DNA of 64,000 bases from Mobilicoccus caccae (GCF_030161635.1 NZ_BSUO01000001.1:3329199-3393198), one strand, 5' to 3'; counted from the first letter of the stretch, positions 26,607 through 37,134 are shown. Notes: generated from the sequence alone by a model not told the origin. Numbers and translations: made by a program.

Positions 26607-27584
26607 GTGAGTTCGCGACGTCTCGACGCCTGGTGCACCGGCCTGACCGTTCTCGGTGGCACCCTGGCCGCGCTCTCGCTCGTCGACGGCGGCAACCTCA
26701 TCGCCCAGATCCAGGCGGGCGCACCGGTGCTCGCGATGCTCGGGCTCGTCCTGACGGGCGCGCTGCTCCTTCGCCGACGGTGGATCCGGGCAGGTGTCGC
26801 GCTCGTGTCGAGCCTCGTGCTCCTCGTGCCCGCGATCACCCTGCCCGGCGACCCGCCCGCGCCCGGCGGGGACACCCTCTCGGTCCTCGCGTTCAACACC
26901 TATGTCGGGCAGGGCGATCCGGACGCCCTCATGGCGGAGGTCCGGGCCCGCGAGGTCGACGTGCTCGTCCTTCCGGAGATGACGGCGGCGTACTGGCAGT
27001 CGCTCGTGGATCGCGGCATCCGTGATCTCCTGCCGCATGCCACGGGACGCACCGGCGGCGGCCGGGGGATGGTCGTCGCGACGCGCGAGGAGTCGACGTG
27101 TGTCGCCCTCCCCACCGGCATGACCTGCGGCGAGGTGGTCATCGACGAGAGCTCGGAGCCGTACGTCCTCAACCGTGCCGGCGACCCGACCTTCGATCAG
27201 GTCGTGGTCCGGCTGCCCGACGGGACCCTCGTCAAGGGGGTGCACCTGTGGTCGCCGCGCCTCTCACCGGGTGTTCGCTGGCGTGAGCAGCAGGCCGAGA
27301 TGGCGCAGTGGATCGCCGACCAGCAGGGCGAAGAGCTCCTCGTCCTCGCGGGAGACTTCAACGCCGGCCGCTCCCACCCCGCGTTCCGCGAGTACTCGGC
27401 GGGCTTCGACGACAGCCCACGCGGCGCCTTCCCCTGGACACGGACGTGGCCCAAGTGGGGGCCGATCGGCCCCCTCACCCAGATCGACCACGTCCTCGCC
27501 CGAGGCCGGCGAGCCGCCGAGTCGACGACCCTGCGCATCCCCGGCTCCGACCACGACGCCGTCTGGTCCCTCCTCACCCGCTGA
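26607..27584 (+). CDS. Membrane-anchored endonuclease/exonuclease/phosphatase-family protein
   Basis: A 325-residue protein with two or three N-terminal TM helices (about residues 8-85) followed by an EEP-superfamily catalytic domain: LAFNTYVGQGDPDAL, VLPEMTAAYWQSLV (metal Glu), VKGVHLWSPRL, LAGDFNAG (Asp/Asn pair), QIDHVLARG and GSDHDAVW (catalytic Asp-His). Such proteins hydrolyse phosphodiesters outside the membrane; the substrate is unknown. GTG 26607, preceded by GAGAGG, is preferred over ATG 26559, which would add 16 polar residues lacking a ribosome site. It is a stand-alone gene just after the signalling block. Confidence 0.82.
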   Translation: MSSRRLDAWCTGLTVLGGTLAALSLVDGGNLIAQIQAGAPVLAMLGLVLTGALLLRRRWIRAGVALVSSLVLLVPAITLPGDPPAPGGDTLSVLAFNTYVGQGDPDALMAEVRAREVDVLVLPEMTAAYWQSLVDRGIRDLLPHATGRTGGGRGMVVATREESTCVALPTGMTCGEVVIDESSEPYVLNRAGDPTFDQVVVRLPDGTLVKGVHLWSPRLSPGVRWREQQAEMAQWIADQQGEELLVLAGDFNAGRSHPAFREYSAGFDDSPRGAFPWTRTWPKWGPIGPLTQIDHVLARGRRAAESTTLRIPGSDHDAVWSLLTR

Positions 27585-27617
27585 CCCGCTCGCCTGGTGA
27601 GAGTGGTTCGAGCCCGA

Positions 27618-28280
27618 TCAGCCGAAGGTGACCTCGCCCTTGTGGATGTCGCGGCCCTTGAGACGCACGAGCAGGTCCCAGGCGATGACCGGGCCGTCGT
27701 CGGTCTCGATCTCTCGTGCGACGCGGCCGGAGCGCTCGATGACGAGGGAGCCGGAGGTGAGGTAGTCCTGCAGGTCTTCCTCGACGTCGGCGGCAGAGTA
27801 GAGGACCTCCGCGTCCTGGGGTCCGCCGTAGCCGTCGGTGAGGTTGCTCGTGTCGTGTGCGACGACGAGCAGCACCCCGCCGGGGGCGAGCGCACGGGCG
27901 GCCGTGCGCATGGCGCCGCGACGCTCGTAGGCGGGCAGTTGCAGGTAGCTGACGAGCACGGCGTCGTAGGCCGACTGCGTGACCTCGGCGGTCGTCACGT
28001 CCTCCACCCGCCAGGTGATGTCGAGGTCGCGGCCGCTGCGCTTCGCCACCTCGTCCGCGAGACCCCGGGCGCGGTCCACGGCGACGGCGGAGAAGTCGAT
28101 GGCGGTCACCGACCAGCCCTCGGAGGCCAGCCAGATGGCGTTGCGACCCTCCCCGGAGGCCAGGTCGAGAGCGGTGCTCGGAGTGAGCGCGGCCAACTCG
28201 GCCACCACCCACCGGTTCGGGTCGCTCCCCCACACGAGTTGCTCGTCCGTGTAGCGCTCGTCCCAGGCTGCCGCGTCCAT
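27618..28280 (-). CDS. Class I SAM-dependent methyltransferase
   Basis: A 220-residue cytoplasmic methyltransferase, TehB/Methyltransf_25-like. Motif I is LDLASGEGRNAIWLA, motif II region VTAIDFSAVAVDRA, and later motifs include YDAVLVSYLQLPAY and LAPGGVLLVVAHD. The N-terminus MDAAAWDERYTDEQLVWG is typical of the group, so ATG 28280 is secure. It converges on the EEP gene and diverges from cydA. The substrate cannot be told from the sequence. Confidence 0.88.
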   Translation of the reverse strand: MDAAAWDERYTDEQLVWGSDPNRWVVAELAALTPSTALDLASGEGRNAIWLASEGWSVTAIDFSAVAVDRARGLADEVAKRSGRDLDITWRVEDVTTAEVTQSAYDAVLVSYLQLPAYERRGAMRTAARALAPGGVLLVVAHDTSNLTDGYGGPQDAEVLYSAADVEEDLQDYLTSGSLVIERSGRVAREIETDDGPVIAWDLLVRLKGRDIHKGEVTFG

Positions 28281-28603
28281 GACCTACTCCTTCGGCGTCG
28301 CGTGTGCACGGCCCGCGGGGACCGTCACCGCAGTCTCGCGCATTCCTCACGCTCCGGCCACCGAGGGCGGTCCAGAGCGAATTTCGTTGCGGCTCAATGA
28401 TATTGATTTTGCCCGGTAATTCCCTTTGCGATAAGCCACCTCACCTGAGGACCTAAGTCCCTGGGGAATGCCCGCATATCGGCCGATTCTGTCGTCGACG
28501 GGTGGCATCTGCCGCGCGTCGGGCACGTCTGGGGAGGGACGGGCCGCAGGGGAATCCAACTCCACGCGCGTCGCCTGCCCACCCCGATTCGGAGGATGTG
28601 GGA
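28281..28603. other. Divergent intergenic region upstream of cydA
   Basis: This 323-base gap between the methyltransferase and cydA contains the most AT-rich stretch nearby (about 28381-28440) and a GGAC-CTAA-GTCC palindrome at 28449-28460. No Rex (TTGTGAA...TTCACAA) or CRP-type (TGTGA...TCACA) site is recognisable. It must hold the cydA promoter. GGAGGA lies before the cydA ATG. Confidence 0.4.
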
Positions 28604-30067
28604 ATGGACGCACTTGAACTCGCACGATGGCAGTTCGGTATCACCACGGTGTACCACTTCCTCTTCGTGCCGATCACGATCGGGCTCTCGGCGATCGTCG
28701 CCGGCTTCCACACCTCGTGGGTGCGCACCCATAACCCCCAGATGTACAAGCTGACCAGGTTCTTCGGCAAGCTTTTCGTCATCAACTTCGCGCTCGGTCT
28801 GGTCACCGGAATCGTGCAGGAGTTCCAGTTCGGAATGAACTGGTCCGACTACAGCCGCATGGTCGGCGACATCTTCGGAGCGCCGCTGGCGCTCGAAGCG
28901 CTGTTGACGTTCTTCCTCGAATCGGTGTTCATCGGTCTGTGGATCTTCGGCTGGGGCCGCATTCCCGAGAAGTTGCACGCGGCCACGATGTGGCTCGTCC
29001 ACATCGGCACGGTGATGTCGGCGTTCTTCATCCTCGCCGCCAATTCCTGGATGCAGAACCCCGTCGGTTACCACATCAACCCCGCCAACGGCCGAGCGGA
29101 ACTGACCGACTTCGTCGCCGTGATGATGAACAAGGTCCAGTGGGTGACGTTCCCGCACGTCGTCACCGCGGCCTACATGACGGCCGGCGCGCTCGTCATG
29201 GCCGTCGCGCTCTGGCACCTGCGCCGCGGCGCGCTCGGTCGGGCCGAAAACCGCGAGTACCGCGAGCTGTACCGCAAGGCCGCCCGCGTGGGCGCCGTCG
29301 TCACCCTCATCGCGTCACTGGGCGTCGTCATCACCGGTGACCTGCAGGGCAAGGTCATGACCGAGGTCCAGCCCATGAAGATGGCGGCGGCCGAGGGCAT
29401 TTACCACAACGAGAAGGCCGCACCCTTCTCCGTCTTCGCCACCGGCAACCTCGAAGGCACCGAGGCCACGCACTGGATCCAGATCCCCGGCCTGCTCAGC
29501 TACCTCGGCAAGGGCGACTTCGGCGCCGAGATCCGCGGCATCAACGACATCCAGAACGACTACGCGGCCAAGTACTCGGGCAACGCTCTGACCAACGATC
29601 AGGCGACGAACTACACCCCGTACGTGCCGGTCGCCTATTGGACGTTCCGTTTCATGATGGGCTTCGGGTTCGTCTCGATGGGCGTCGCCGCCCTCGCGCT
29701 GTGGGCCACCCGCAAGTCCGCCGGCGAGGGATCGCTCAAGCCGGCGTGGTGGCACTGGGCCATCATCGGCGCGCCGCTGTTCCCGCTGCTGGCCAACTCC
29801 TTCGGGTGGATCTTCACCGAGATGGGCCGCCAGCCGTGGGTCGTCATGGGCGTCATGCTCACCGAGTTCGGTGTCTCCCCGCGCACGTCCGCCGGTGAGG
29901 TGCTCACCTCACTCATCGTCTTCACGCTGCTCTACGGCGTCCTCGCGGTCGTCGAGGTCAAGCTACTGCTCAAGTACATCCGTCTCGGCGCCGAGGACAT
30001 CGGCGAGCCCACCGAGGCCATCACCCAGGGCGTGGGCGAGGACGAACCCCTCGTCTACACCTACTGA
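28604..30067 (+). CDS. cydA: Cytochrome bd quinol oxidase subunit I (CydA)
   Basis: A 487-residue, nine-TM-type subunit that carries the haems and quinol site of cytochrome bd, a high-affinity terminal oxidase in the inner membrane. Visible signatures: MDALELARWQFGITTVYHFLFVPITIG (His haem ligand), VTGIVQEFQFGMNWSDYSR, the Q-loop GDLQGKVMTEVQPMKMAAAEGIY, GRQPWVVMGVMLTE and VEVKLLLKYIR. The Q-loop is the short actinobacterial/Bacillus type. The ATG at 28604 has a GGAGGA site. It is followed by cydB after 14 bases. Confidence 0.97.
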   Translation: MDALELARWQFGITTVYHFLFVPITIGLSAIVAGFHTSWVRTHNPQMYKLTRFFGKLFVINFALGLVTGIVQEFQFGMNWSDYSRMVGDIFGAPLALEALLTFFLESVFIGLWIFGWGRIPEKLHAATMWLVHIGTVMSAFFILAANSWMQNPVGYHINPANGRAELTDFVAVMMNKVQWVTFPHVVTAAYMTAGALVMAVALWHLRRGALGRAENREYRELYRKAARVGAVVTLIASLGVVITGDLQGKVMTEVQPMKMAAAEGIYHNEKAAPFSVFATGNLEGTEATHWIQIPGLLSYLGKGDFGAEIRGINDIQNDYAAKYSGNALTNDQATNYTPYVPVAYWTFRFMMGFGFVSMGVAALALWATRKSAGEGSLKPAWWHWAIIGAPLFPLLANSFGWIFTEMGRQPWVVMGVMLTEFGVSPRTSAGEVLTSLIVFTLLYGVLAVVEVKLLLKYIRLGAEDIGEPTEAITQGVGEDEPLVYTY

Positions 30068-30081
30068 CAAGGGGCCCCGAC

Positions 30082-31167
30082 ATGGATCTCGCAGTCGTCT
30101 GGTTCATCCTCATCGCCGTCCTCTGGATCGGCTACTTCTGCCTCGAAGGATTCGACTTCGGCGTCGGCATGCTCCTGCCGATCCTCGGCAAGGGCAAGGA
30201 CGCCCAGGACACCGAGCGCCGCAAGCGCGTCATGCTCGGCACCATCGGCCCGCACTGGGACGGCAACGAGGTCTGGCTCCTCACCGCCGGCGGTGCGACG
30301 TTCGCGGCGTTCCGCGAGTGGTACGCCACCCTCTTCGACGGGTTCTACCTGGCGCTGCTGCTCATCCTCGTCGCGCTCATCGTGCGCGCGCTGGGGTTCG
30401 AGTACCGCGGCAAGGGCGAGACCACCGGGTGGCGCGCCAACTGGGACAAGATGATCGTCTTCGGCTCGTTCCTCCCCGCGCTGCTGTGGGGTGTCGCGTT
30501 CGCCAACATCGTGCGCGGCACGCCGTTGCGGATCCGCGAGAACGAGCTCGGCCAGGGCGTGGAGTTCGCGGGCAACCTGCTCACGCTGCTCAACCCGCAT
30601 GCTCTCCTCGGTGGCCTCACCACCCTGTTCCTGTTCCTCACCCACGGCGCGATCTTCGTGGCGCTGAAGACCGACGGTGACATCCGGCACGACGCCCGCG
30701 CCCTCGCCGGCAAGCTCGGCCTGGTCTCGGCCGCGCTCGCCGTGGCGTTCCTCGCGTGGACGAACATCGAGACCGGCAACAAGATCGCCGCCTGGGTCTT
30801 CACGATCCTCGCCGCGATCGCCCTGGTCGCCGGACTGCTCGCCAACAAGGCCGGGCGAGAGGGCTTCGCCTTCCTCGGCACCTTCCTCGCCACGCTGTTC
30901 GCCGTCGGGTCGCTGTTCCTCATGCTGTTCCCCGACGTGATGCCCTCGACCCTCGACCCGGCCGCCTCCCTGACGACCGTGCGCGACGGCGTCGGCTTTT
31001 ACGCCGCGAACAGCGACATGACGCTGCAGATCATGACGGTCGTCGCCGTCATCTTCACGCCCGTCGTCATCGGCTACCAGGCGTGGACGTACTGGGTGTT
31101 CCGTCGCCGGCTCACCACGAGCCACATCCCCGACGTCGGCCCGACCCGCGAGCGCGTGCAGGCCTGA
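30082..31167 (+). CDS. cydB: Cytochrome bd quinol oxidase subunit II (CydB)
   Basis: A 361-residue polytopic partner of CydA. Signatures include LAVVWFILIAVLWIGYFCLEGFDFGVGMLLP, GTIGPHWDGNEVWLL, FREWYATLFDGFYLALLLIL and NPHALLGGLTTL. CydA and CydB form the oxidase; assembly needs the CydDC exporter, encoded about 4 kb downstream rather than immediately adjacent. A strong hairpin follows at 31190-31229. Confidence 0.97.
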   Translation: MDLAVVWFILIAVLWIGYFCLEGFDFGVGMLLPILGKGKDAQDTERRKRVMLGTIGPHWDGNEVWLLTAGGATFAAFREWYATLFDGFYLALLLILVALIVRALGFEYRGKGETTGWRANWDKMIVFGSFLPALLWGVAFANIVRGTPLRIRENELGQGVEFAGNLLTLLNPHALLGGLTTLFLFLTHGAIFVALKTDGDIRHDARALAGKLGLVSAALAVAFLAWTNIETGNKIAAWVFTILAAIALVAGLLANKAGREGFAFLGTFLATLFAVGSLFLMLFPDVMPSTLDPAASLTTVRDGVGFYAANSDMTLQIMTVVAVIFTPVVIGYQAWTYWVFRRRLTTSHIPDVGPTRERVQA

Positions 31168-31189
31168 TCTCCTCGCCGGGCTCCGCACC

Positions 31190-31229
31190 CTGCGGCCGTG
31201 CTCCTCCGATCGGGGGAGCACGGCCGCAG
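31190..31229 (+). terminator. Hairpin terminator after cydB
   Basis: A perfect 15-base stem CTGCGGCCGTGCTCC / GGAGCACGGCCGCAG with a ten-base loop lies 22 bases after the cydB stop. It ends the cydAB transcript before the molybdoenzyme gene. Confidence 0.8.
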
Positions 31230-31283
31230 GTGTGTTCGCGAAAGGCCCGTGACCCGGGGAGCGCGAAGTGACAGCCTGAGGGC

Positions 31284-33710
31284 ATGACGGATGTCGCCGG
31301 ACCCGCCTCGGGTGTTCCCCACGCCGCCCACTGGGGCACGTACACCGCACGCACCGACCGCGAGGGCCGCGACGTCGCGGACGTCACGCCGTGGTCCGGT
31401 GACGCCGCGCCCTCCCCGCTGCTCGGCAACATCCCCGGCTCGGTGACGCACCGCAGCCGCGTGGCCCGTCCCGCCGTCCGGCGCGGGTGGTGGGAGGACG
31501 GTCCCGGCCCCTCCTCCCGGCGAGGTCGGGACTCCTTCGTCCAGCCGCCGTGGGACGAGGTACTCGACGTCCTGGCCGGCGAATACGCGCGGGTCGTGCG
31601 CGAGTTCGGCAACTCCGCGATCTACGGAGGCTCCTACGGGTGGGCCAGCGCCGGCCGGTTCCACCACGCGCAGAGCCAGGTCCACCGCTTCCTCAACCGA
31701 CTCGGTGGCTACACCGGCTCGGTCAACAGCTACTCCACCGGCGCCAGCGAGGTCATCCTCCCGCACGTCATCGCGCCCGAATCCGTGCTCACCCAGCTCG
31801 CGACCACGTGGGACGTCCTCGCGCGGGAGTGCGAGGTGTTCGTGTGCTTCGGCGGGGTGCCGCTGAAGAACACCGGCACCGACAGCGGCGGGTCCGGCCC
31901 TCACCCCACCCCCGCCGGGTTGGCGGCGCTGCAGGACGCCGGAGCCCGCATCGTGGCGATCACCCCGATCGCCGACGACCTCGGCGGAGCCCGGGAGGTC
32001 GGCGACGACTGGTTCGCGGGCACGGGTCGACTCGACAGGGCCGCGGACGCGGGCGCGGCATGGATCCCGATCCGCCCGGGCACCGACGTCGCGCTCATGC
32101 TCGCCCTCGTCCACGTCCTCGACGCCGAGGGGCTGGCCGACGAGGCGTTCCTGCAGCGGTACTGCGTCGGGGCCGAGGCGTTCCGCGCCTACGTCCGCGG
32201 TGAGAGCGACGGGGTGGCCAAGACCCCCGAGTGGGCCGCTCGCCTCTGCGAGGTGCCCGCCTCCCGCATCGTGGCGCTGGCGCGGCTCATGGCCGCCCAC
32301 CGCACGACCGTCACGGTCACCTGGTCGCTTCAGCGCACCGAGCACGGCGAGCAGCCGTTGTGGGCGGCGCTCGCGCTGGCCGCGTTCCTCGGGCAGATCG
32401 GCCTGCCCGGCGGCGGGTACGCCAACGGGTACGGCTCGATGAACAAGCCCGGCCTGCATCCGACGGCGTTCCGGCTGCCCTCCCTGCCGCAGGGCGCGAA
32501 CCCGGTGACCGACTTCATCCCCGTCGCCCGGGTCACCGACATGCTCGAACGCCCCGGCGGCACGTTCACCTACGACGGCGGCACATACACCTACCCCGAC
32601 ATCCGTCTGATGGTGTGGGCGGGCGGCAACCCCTTCCACCACCATCAGGACCTCGGACGCCTGCGGCGCGCGCTGGGCGGGCTCGACACGCTCGTCGTCC
32701 ACGACCCGTACTGGACCCCGCTGGCCCGGCACGCCGACGTCGTCCTGCCCTCGACGACCTCGCTCGAGCGCGACGACCTCGCCGGCACACGCGCCTCCGG
32801 ACGTCTCGGCGTCATGGCCGCGGCCGTCCCCCGTCACGAGCAGGCACGCGACGACTACGACATCCTGGCGGCCCTCGCCGAGCGGCTGGGATTCGGCGAG
32901 GCCTTCACCGAGGGCCGCGACGCCCGGCAGTGGATCGAGCACCTCTACGACACGTGGCGCGAGGACCTGACCCGCCGTCGCATCGTGCCTCCGGGCGCGG
33001 AGGCGCCGACCCTGCCCGACCTGGCGCAGGTGTGGGAGGCCGGCGGTGTCGAGCTGCCGACGATGGGCCCGATCGTCGCGTTCGCGGACTTCCGGCGCGA
33101 CCCGTCGGCGCACCCGCTGCCCACCCCCTCGGGGCGGATCGAGCTGTTCAGCGACGTCATCAAGGGCTACGACCTCCCGGACTGCCCGCCCCACCCCACC
33201 TGGCTCGAACCAACCGAGTGGCTGGGTGGTGAGGGCGCGCGCCGATGGCCGCTGCACCTCGTGGCCAACCAGCCGCGGACCCGCCTGCATTCGCAGCTCG
33301 ACCACGGAGCGACCTCGCAGGCCTCCAAGGTGGCCGGGCGCGAACCGATCCGGCTGCACCCCGTCGACGCGGCGGCGCGCGGGATCGGCTGCGGCGACGT
33401 CGTGCGCGTGTTCACCGACCGGGGCGCGTGCCTGGCCGGTGCCGTGCTGTCCGACGCACTACGGCCGGGAGTCGTGCAGCTCTCGACAGGCGCCTGGTTC
33501 GACCCCTACGACCCCGCCCGGCACGGCCCCGAGGCGGGCGCGGCCGGGCTCGCCGAAGGGACCTGCGTCCACGGCAACCCCAACGTCCTCACGGCCGACC
33601 GGGGCACCTCCGGGCTCGCGCAGGCCTGCACCGGGCAGCACGTCCTCGTCGAGATCGAACGCTGGGACGGGCCCGTTCCACCCGTCCTCGCCTTCGACCC
33701 GCCGGTGTGA
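31284..33710 (+). CDS. BisC/TorA-like molybdopterin oxidoreductase
   Basis: An 808-residue enzyme of the DMSO reductase family, closest in look to biotin sulfoxide/TMAO reductases. Motifs: AAHWGTYTARTDREGR at the N-terminus, IYGGSYGWASAGRFHHAQSQ (the Ser-ligand region of molybdenum), VNSYSTGASEVILPHVI, GGYANGYGSMNKPG, WAGGNPFHHHQD and the C-terminal pterin-binding LVANQPRTRLHSQLDHG. It has no [4Fe-4S] Cys motif and no Tat signal, so it is predicted to be a cytoplasmic S- or N-oxide reductase, as BisC is. The electron donor is not encoded nearby. Confidence 0.9.
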   Translation: MTDVAGPASGVPHAAHWGTYTARTDREGRDVADVTPWSGDAAPSPLLGNIPGSVTHRSRVARPAVRRGWWEDGPGPSSRRGRDSFVQPPWDEVLDVLAGEYARVVREFGNSAIYGGSYGWASAGRFHHAQSQVHRFLNRLGGYTGSVNSYSTGASEVILPHVIAPESVLTQLATTWDVLARECEVFVCFGGVPLKNTGTDSGGSGPHPTPAGLAALQDAGARIVAITPIADDLGGAREVGDDWFAGTGRLDRAADAGAAWIPIRPGTDVALMLALVHVLDAEGLADEAFLQRYCVGAEAFRAYVRGESDGVAKTPEWAARLCEVPASRIVALARLMAAHRTTVTVTWSLQRTEHGEQPLWAALALAAFLGQIGLPGGGYANGYGSMNKPGLHPTAFRLPSLPQGANPVTDFIPVARVTDMLERPGGTFTYDGGTYTYPDIRLMVWAGGNPFHHHQDLGRLRRALGGLDTLVVHDPYWTPLARHADVVLPSTTSLERDDLAGTRASGRLGVMAAAVPRHEQARDDYDILAALAERLGFGEAFTEGRDARQWIEHLYDTWREDLTRRRIVPPGAEAPTLPDLAQVWEAGGVELPTMGPIVAFADFRRDPSAHPLPTPSGRIELFSDVIKGYDLPDCPPHPTWLEPTEWLGGEGARRWPLHLVANQPRTRLHSQLDHGATSQASKVAGREPIRLHPVDAAARGIGCGDVVRVFTDRGACLAGAVLSDALRPGVVQLSTGAWFDPYDPARHGPEAGAAGLAEGTCVHGNPNVLTADRGTSGLAQACTGQHVLVEIERWDGPVPPVLAFDPPV

Positions 33711-33736
33711 CCCACCGTGTCCTTCGTCCGTGGGTC
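33709..33736 (+). terminator. Weak hairpin after the BisC-like gene
   Basis: A seven-base stem GACCCAC / GTGGGTC with a 14-base loop begins at the stop codon of the molybdoenzyme gene. It is short and has no T tract, so its function is uncertain. Confidence 0.35.
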
Positions 33737-33839
33737 CCATGCCCGCATCGCGACCGAAACTCCTGATCGTCTTCCGCAGCGCGACGATCCGGGGTAGGAC
33801 AGGACACGCTCACCCTTTCGTTCCCGACAGGAGCACCCC

Positions 33840-35311
33840 ATGCGGACATCCCCGGCCGCGCGGCACACCCTGCGCGCCACCGTCGCCGCCCTCGCGGCGT
33901 TCGGCCTCGTCGGTTCGGCCACCTCGAGCCTCGCCGTCGCCTCCGAGGCGGCCCCGAGTCCCGGCGCACCCGGCATCGGCGACCCGTACTACTCCGACTA
34001 CGGCAACGGTGGCTACGACGTCCAGCACTACGACATCAAGGTCGGCTACACCCCCAAGACGGGGCTGTTGACCGGCAAGACCACCGTCACCGCCAAGGCC
34101 ACCAGGACCTCAACCGCTTCAACCTCGACCTCGTCCTCCCCGCCGGCTCGGTCACCGTCAACGGCAAGCCGGCCAAGTTCTCGCGCAAGGGCGACCAGGA
34201 GCTCGTCATCCGACCCTCGGTGGTGAAGAAGGGGTCGACGATGAAGGTCGTCGTCACCTACGCCGGGGTGCCCGCCAAGACCAAGGTCGACGACTACACG
34301 CCGTGGGTGACCAGCACGAACGGCGCCATCGCCCTGGGTGAGCCCGAGATCGCCGCCTGGTGGTTCCCCAGCAACGACCACCCCCGCGACAAAGCCACCT
34401 ACAGCATGGACATCACGGTGCCCAAGGGCCTCGAGGCCATCAGCAACGGCACCCTGCGCCGCACGACCTACGGCAAGAAGACCGACACGTGGTCCTGGCG
34501 CACCACCAAGCCCATGACCACCTACCTCGCGTTCATGGCCATCGGCGACATGAAGATCACCAAGGGCGTCTCGGCCAAGGGCATCCCGTGGCTCAACGCC
34601 GTCACCGTCGAGAAGAACCCGACGACCCGGCGTGCCGCGGCCGACCTGGCCCGCACACCCGAGGTCACCGACTGGCTCGCCACCCAGTTCGGGCCCTACC
34701 CGTTCGAGGCCACCGGCGGCGTCGTCCCGGCCGGCAAGCCCGGCTTCGCCCTCGAGAACCAGACCCGACCGGTGTACCCCCAGGAGTACTGGACCAAGGG
34801 CCCCAACATCGGCATCGTCGTCCACGAGCTCGCGCACCAGTGGTTCGGCAACTCCGTCAGCGTCAAGAACTGGAAGGACATCTGGCTCAACGAGGGCTTC
34901 GCCTCGTGGGCCGAATGGCGCTGGGAGGAGACCCACGGCGGCCCGTCGGCGAACGCGGCGTTCAAGGAGATGTACGACGCCCGCCCGGCGAGCGACACCA
35001 AGTTCTGGAACGTCATCCTCACCGACCCAGGCCCCGGCGACGAGTTCGCCGGCGCCGTCTACGACCGCGGCGCCATGACCTTGCAGGCGCTGCGCAACAG
35101 GGTCGGCGACCCGGCCTACCACTCGATCATCCGCGGATGGGCCAAGAAGCACCGCTACGGCAACGCGACGGTCGAGGAGTTCATCGCCTACGCGAGCAAG
35201 CAGTCGGATGAGGACCTCCGGCCCTTCTTCCGCGCGTGGCTCTCGACCGCCGGCAAGCCCAAGCCGTCGGCAGAGCTCGGCTTTCCCGCCGAAATGATCC
35301 CCAAGTCCTGA
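33840..35311 (+). CDS. Secreted M1-family metallopeptidase (one apparent frameshift)
   Basis: An exported gluzincin of about 490 residues when repaired. A signal peptide covers residues ~1-35. The M1 N-terminal beta domain begins at YDVQHYDIKVGYTPKTG and includes WWFPSNDHPRDKATY. The catalytic region has the substrate-binding motif PGFALENQTRP (GxMEN-like) and zinc site HELAHQWFGNSVS followed by LNEGFASW (second Glu). A Tyr is present in AVYDRGAM. The frame shifts at about 34101-34104, where one extra C gives KATQDLNRFNLDL. The protein is shorter than classical PepN and lacks the long C-terminal helical domain, as in secreted actinobacterial M1 enzymes. Confidence 0.87.
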
Positions 35312-35329
35312 CCGGTCACGCCTCCTGAT

Positions 35330-35365
35330 CGCCGAGACCGCCGCCTATAGGCGGCGGTCTCGGCG
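35330..35365 (+). terminator. Strong hairpin terminator after the M1 peptidase
   Basis: A perfect 16-base stem CGCCGAGACCGCCGCC / GGCGGCGGTCTCGGCG closed by the tetraloop TATA begins 18 bases after the peptidase stop. It separates that gene from cydDC. Confidence 0.88.
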
Positions 35366-35452
35366 TCGTGGTGTGGGGTGTCGGAACGACGGGCCTCGCG
35401 AGGGACGCATGGCGTGCCCGGGGAATCGGTGTGGTCGTGCTGAACTGGAGAC

Positions 35453-37134
35453 ATGAAGCCGTTCGACCCCCGACTGCTGCGCCTCGCCCCGGGAGCGAGG
35501 TCGGGAATCGTGGGTCTCGGCGTCCTCGGAACGATCTCGGGCCTGACGGCCATCGCCCAGGCGTTCGCCGTCGCCCACCTCGTGTTCGTCGTCGTGCGAT
35601 CCGAGCCGTACACCGCCGCACTGGTCGCCGTCCTCGGCACGTTCGCGCTGCGGGGACTCTCGCACGCCGGGACCGAGATCCTCGCCGCCAGAACGGGCGC
35701 CGCGGTCTCCGGCGAACTGCGCACGCGCCTGGCCGAACGGGTCCTCCACGGTGGCCTGGACGGTGACCACGCGCCGATCGGGGGTCCGCCGTCGACGGTG
35801 ACGCCACCGCTGCCACCACCCCCGCCACCACTGTCACCGAGGCGGGCACGGGCCGGGGCGTCCCCGCTGCGGGCTCCACCCTCACCCTGCTCACCCAGGG
35901 CACCACGAGCGTCGAGCCGTACGTCGCCCGGTATCTGCCCTCACTCATCGCGGCGGCGGTCATCCCGCTCGCCGCGGTCGTGGCGATGCTCGCGCTGCAC
36001 CCCTGGACCGCGCTCATCCCCGTGTTCACGCTGCCGCTCCTGCCCCTGTTCGCGGCGCTCATCGGTCACGCGACCCGCGACGCGACCGACCGGCGCTGGG
36101 CGGCGTTGTCCCAGCTCTCGGGCCATTTCCTCGACGTGATGAAGGGCCTGCCGACCCTGGTGGGCTACTCCCGGGCCCACCGGCAGTCGGCCACGATCCG
36201 CGCTGTCAGCGAGGACCACCGCAAGGCCACCGTCGAGACGCTGCGCATCGCGTTCCTCAGCTCGGCCGCGCTGGAGTTCCTCGCGACGATCTCGGTCGCC
36301 ATCGTGGCCGTGATCACCGGCCTGTTGTTGGCCACCGGTCGCATGGACCTCGAGGTCGCCCTCGCGTTGATCCTGCTGGCGCCCGAGGCGTTCTGGCCGA
36401 TCCGGCGCGTCGGCGCGGAGTTCCACAACGCCGCCGACGGCGCCGCGGCCCTGGACGAGATCGCGACGGTCCTCGACCGGCCACAACGCACCCAGCAGCG
36501 GGGCGGCGAGCGCGTCATCGCCCGTGACCTGGGCTTTCGCTACGCACCTGACCTCCCCGAGGTGCTGTCGGGCATCGACCTCGACCTCACGAGCGGACTC
36601 ACGGTGCTCATCGGGCCCTCGGGCGCCGGCAAGACCACGCTGCTCGAGATCGTCGCCGGGCTCCGGCGGCCCACCTCCGGTGAGATCGACGCCCCGCCCG
36701 CGCATCTGGTGACCCAGCGCCCCTTCCTCGCGCCGGCATCCATGCGCGACAACCTGCTGCTCGGGGTCGGGGACGGCGCCGACCTCGACGACCACCACCT
36801 GGCCGCGGTGCTGGAGGAGGTCGGGCTCACCGAGGTGCTCGCGTCGCTGCCCGAGGGCCTCGACACGCCTCTGGGCGACGACGGATTCGGTCTCTCGGCC
36901 GGGCAACGGGCCCGGTTCGCCCTCGCCCGGGCGTTGTTGTCCCCGGCCCCGCTGATCCTGCTCGACGAGCCGACGGCGCACCTCGATGCGCAGACCGAGG
37001 CGCTCGTCGTCGACGTCATCCGGCGCGCGGCGCAGGAGCGGATCGTCCTGGCCGTCTCCCACCGGCCGCACCTGGTCGAGGTGGCCGACGCGCGCATCGA
37101 GATCGCCTCGACCGTGGGCGGAGGTGCGCGATGA
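35453..37134 (+). CDS. cydD: Thiol ABC exporter subunit CydD (one apparent frameshift)
   Basis: About 560 residues when repaired. A six-TM exporter domain (TSVEPYVARYLPSLIAAAVIP is the typical CydD segment; VMKGLPTLVGYSRAHRQ follows) leads to an ATP-binding domain with Walker A GPSGAGKTTLLE, Q-loop VTQRPFL, signature LSAGQRARFALARAL and Walker B PLILLDEPTAHLD. CydDC exports cysteine/glutathione and is needed to assemble cytochrome bd. The frame changes at the G run 35780-35784; one extra G gives IGGSAVDGDATAATT. A Thr/Ala/Pro-rich stretch near residues 112-140 is longer than usual. The stop overlaps cydC by ATGA. Confidence 0.88.

Noticed and set aside
28381..28460. Rex or CRP operator upstream of cydA
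   Set aside because: No TTGTGAA/TTCACAA or TGTGA/TCACA pair is present; only a short GGAC-N4-GTCC palindrome is visible.
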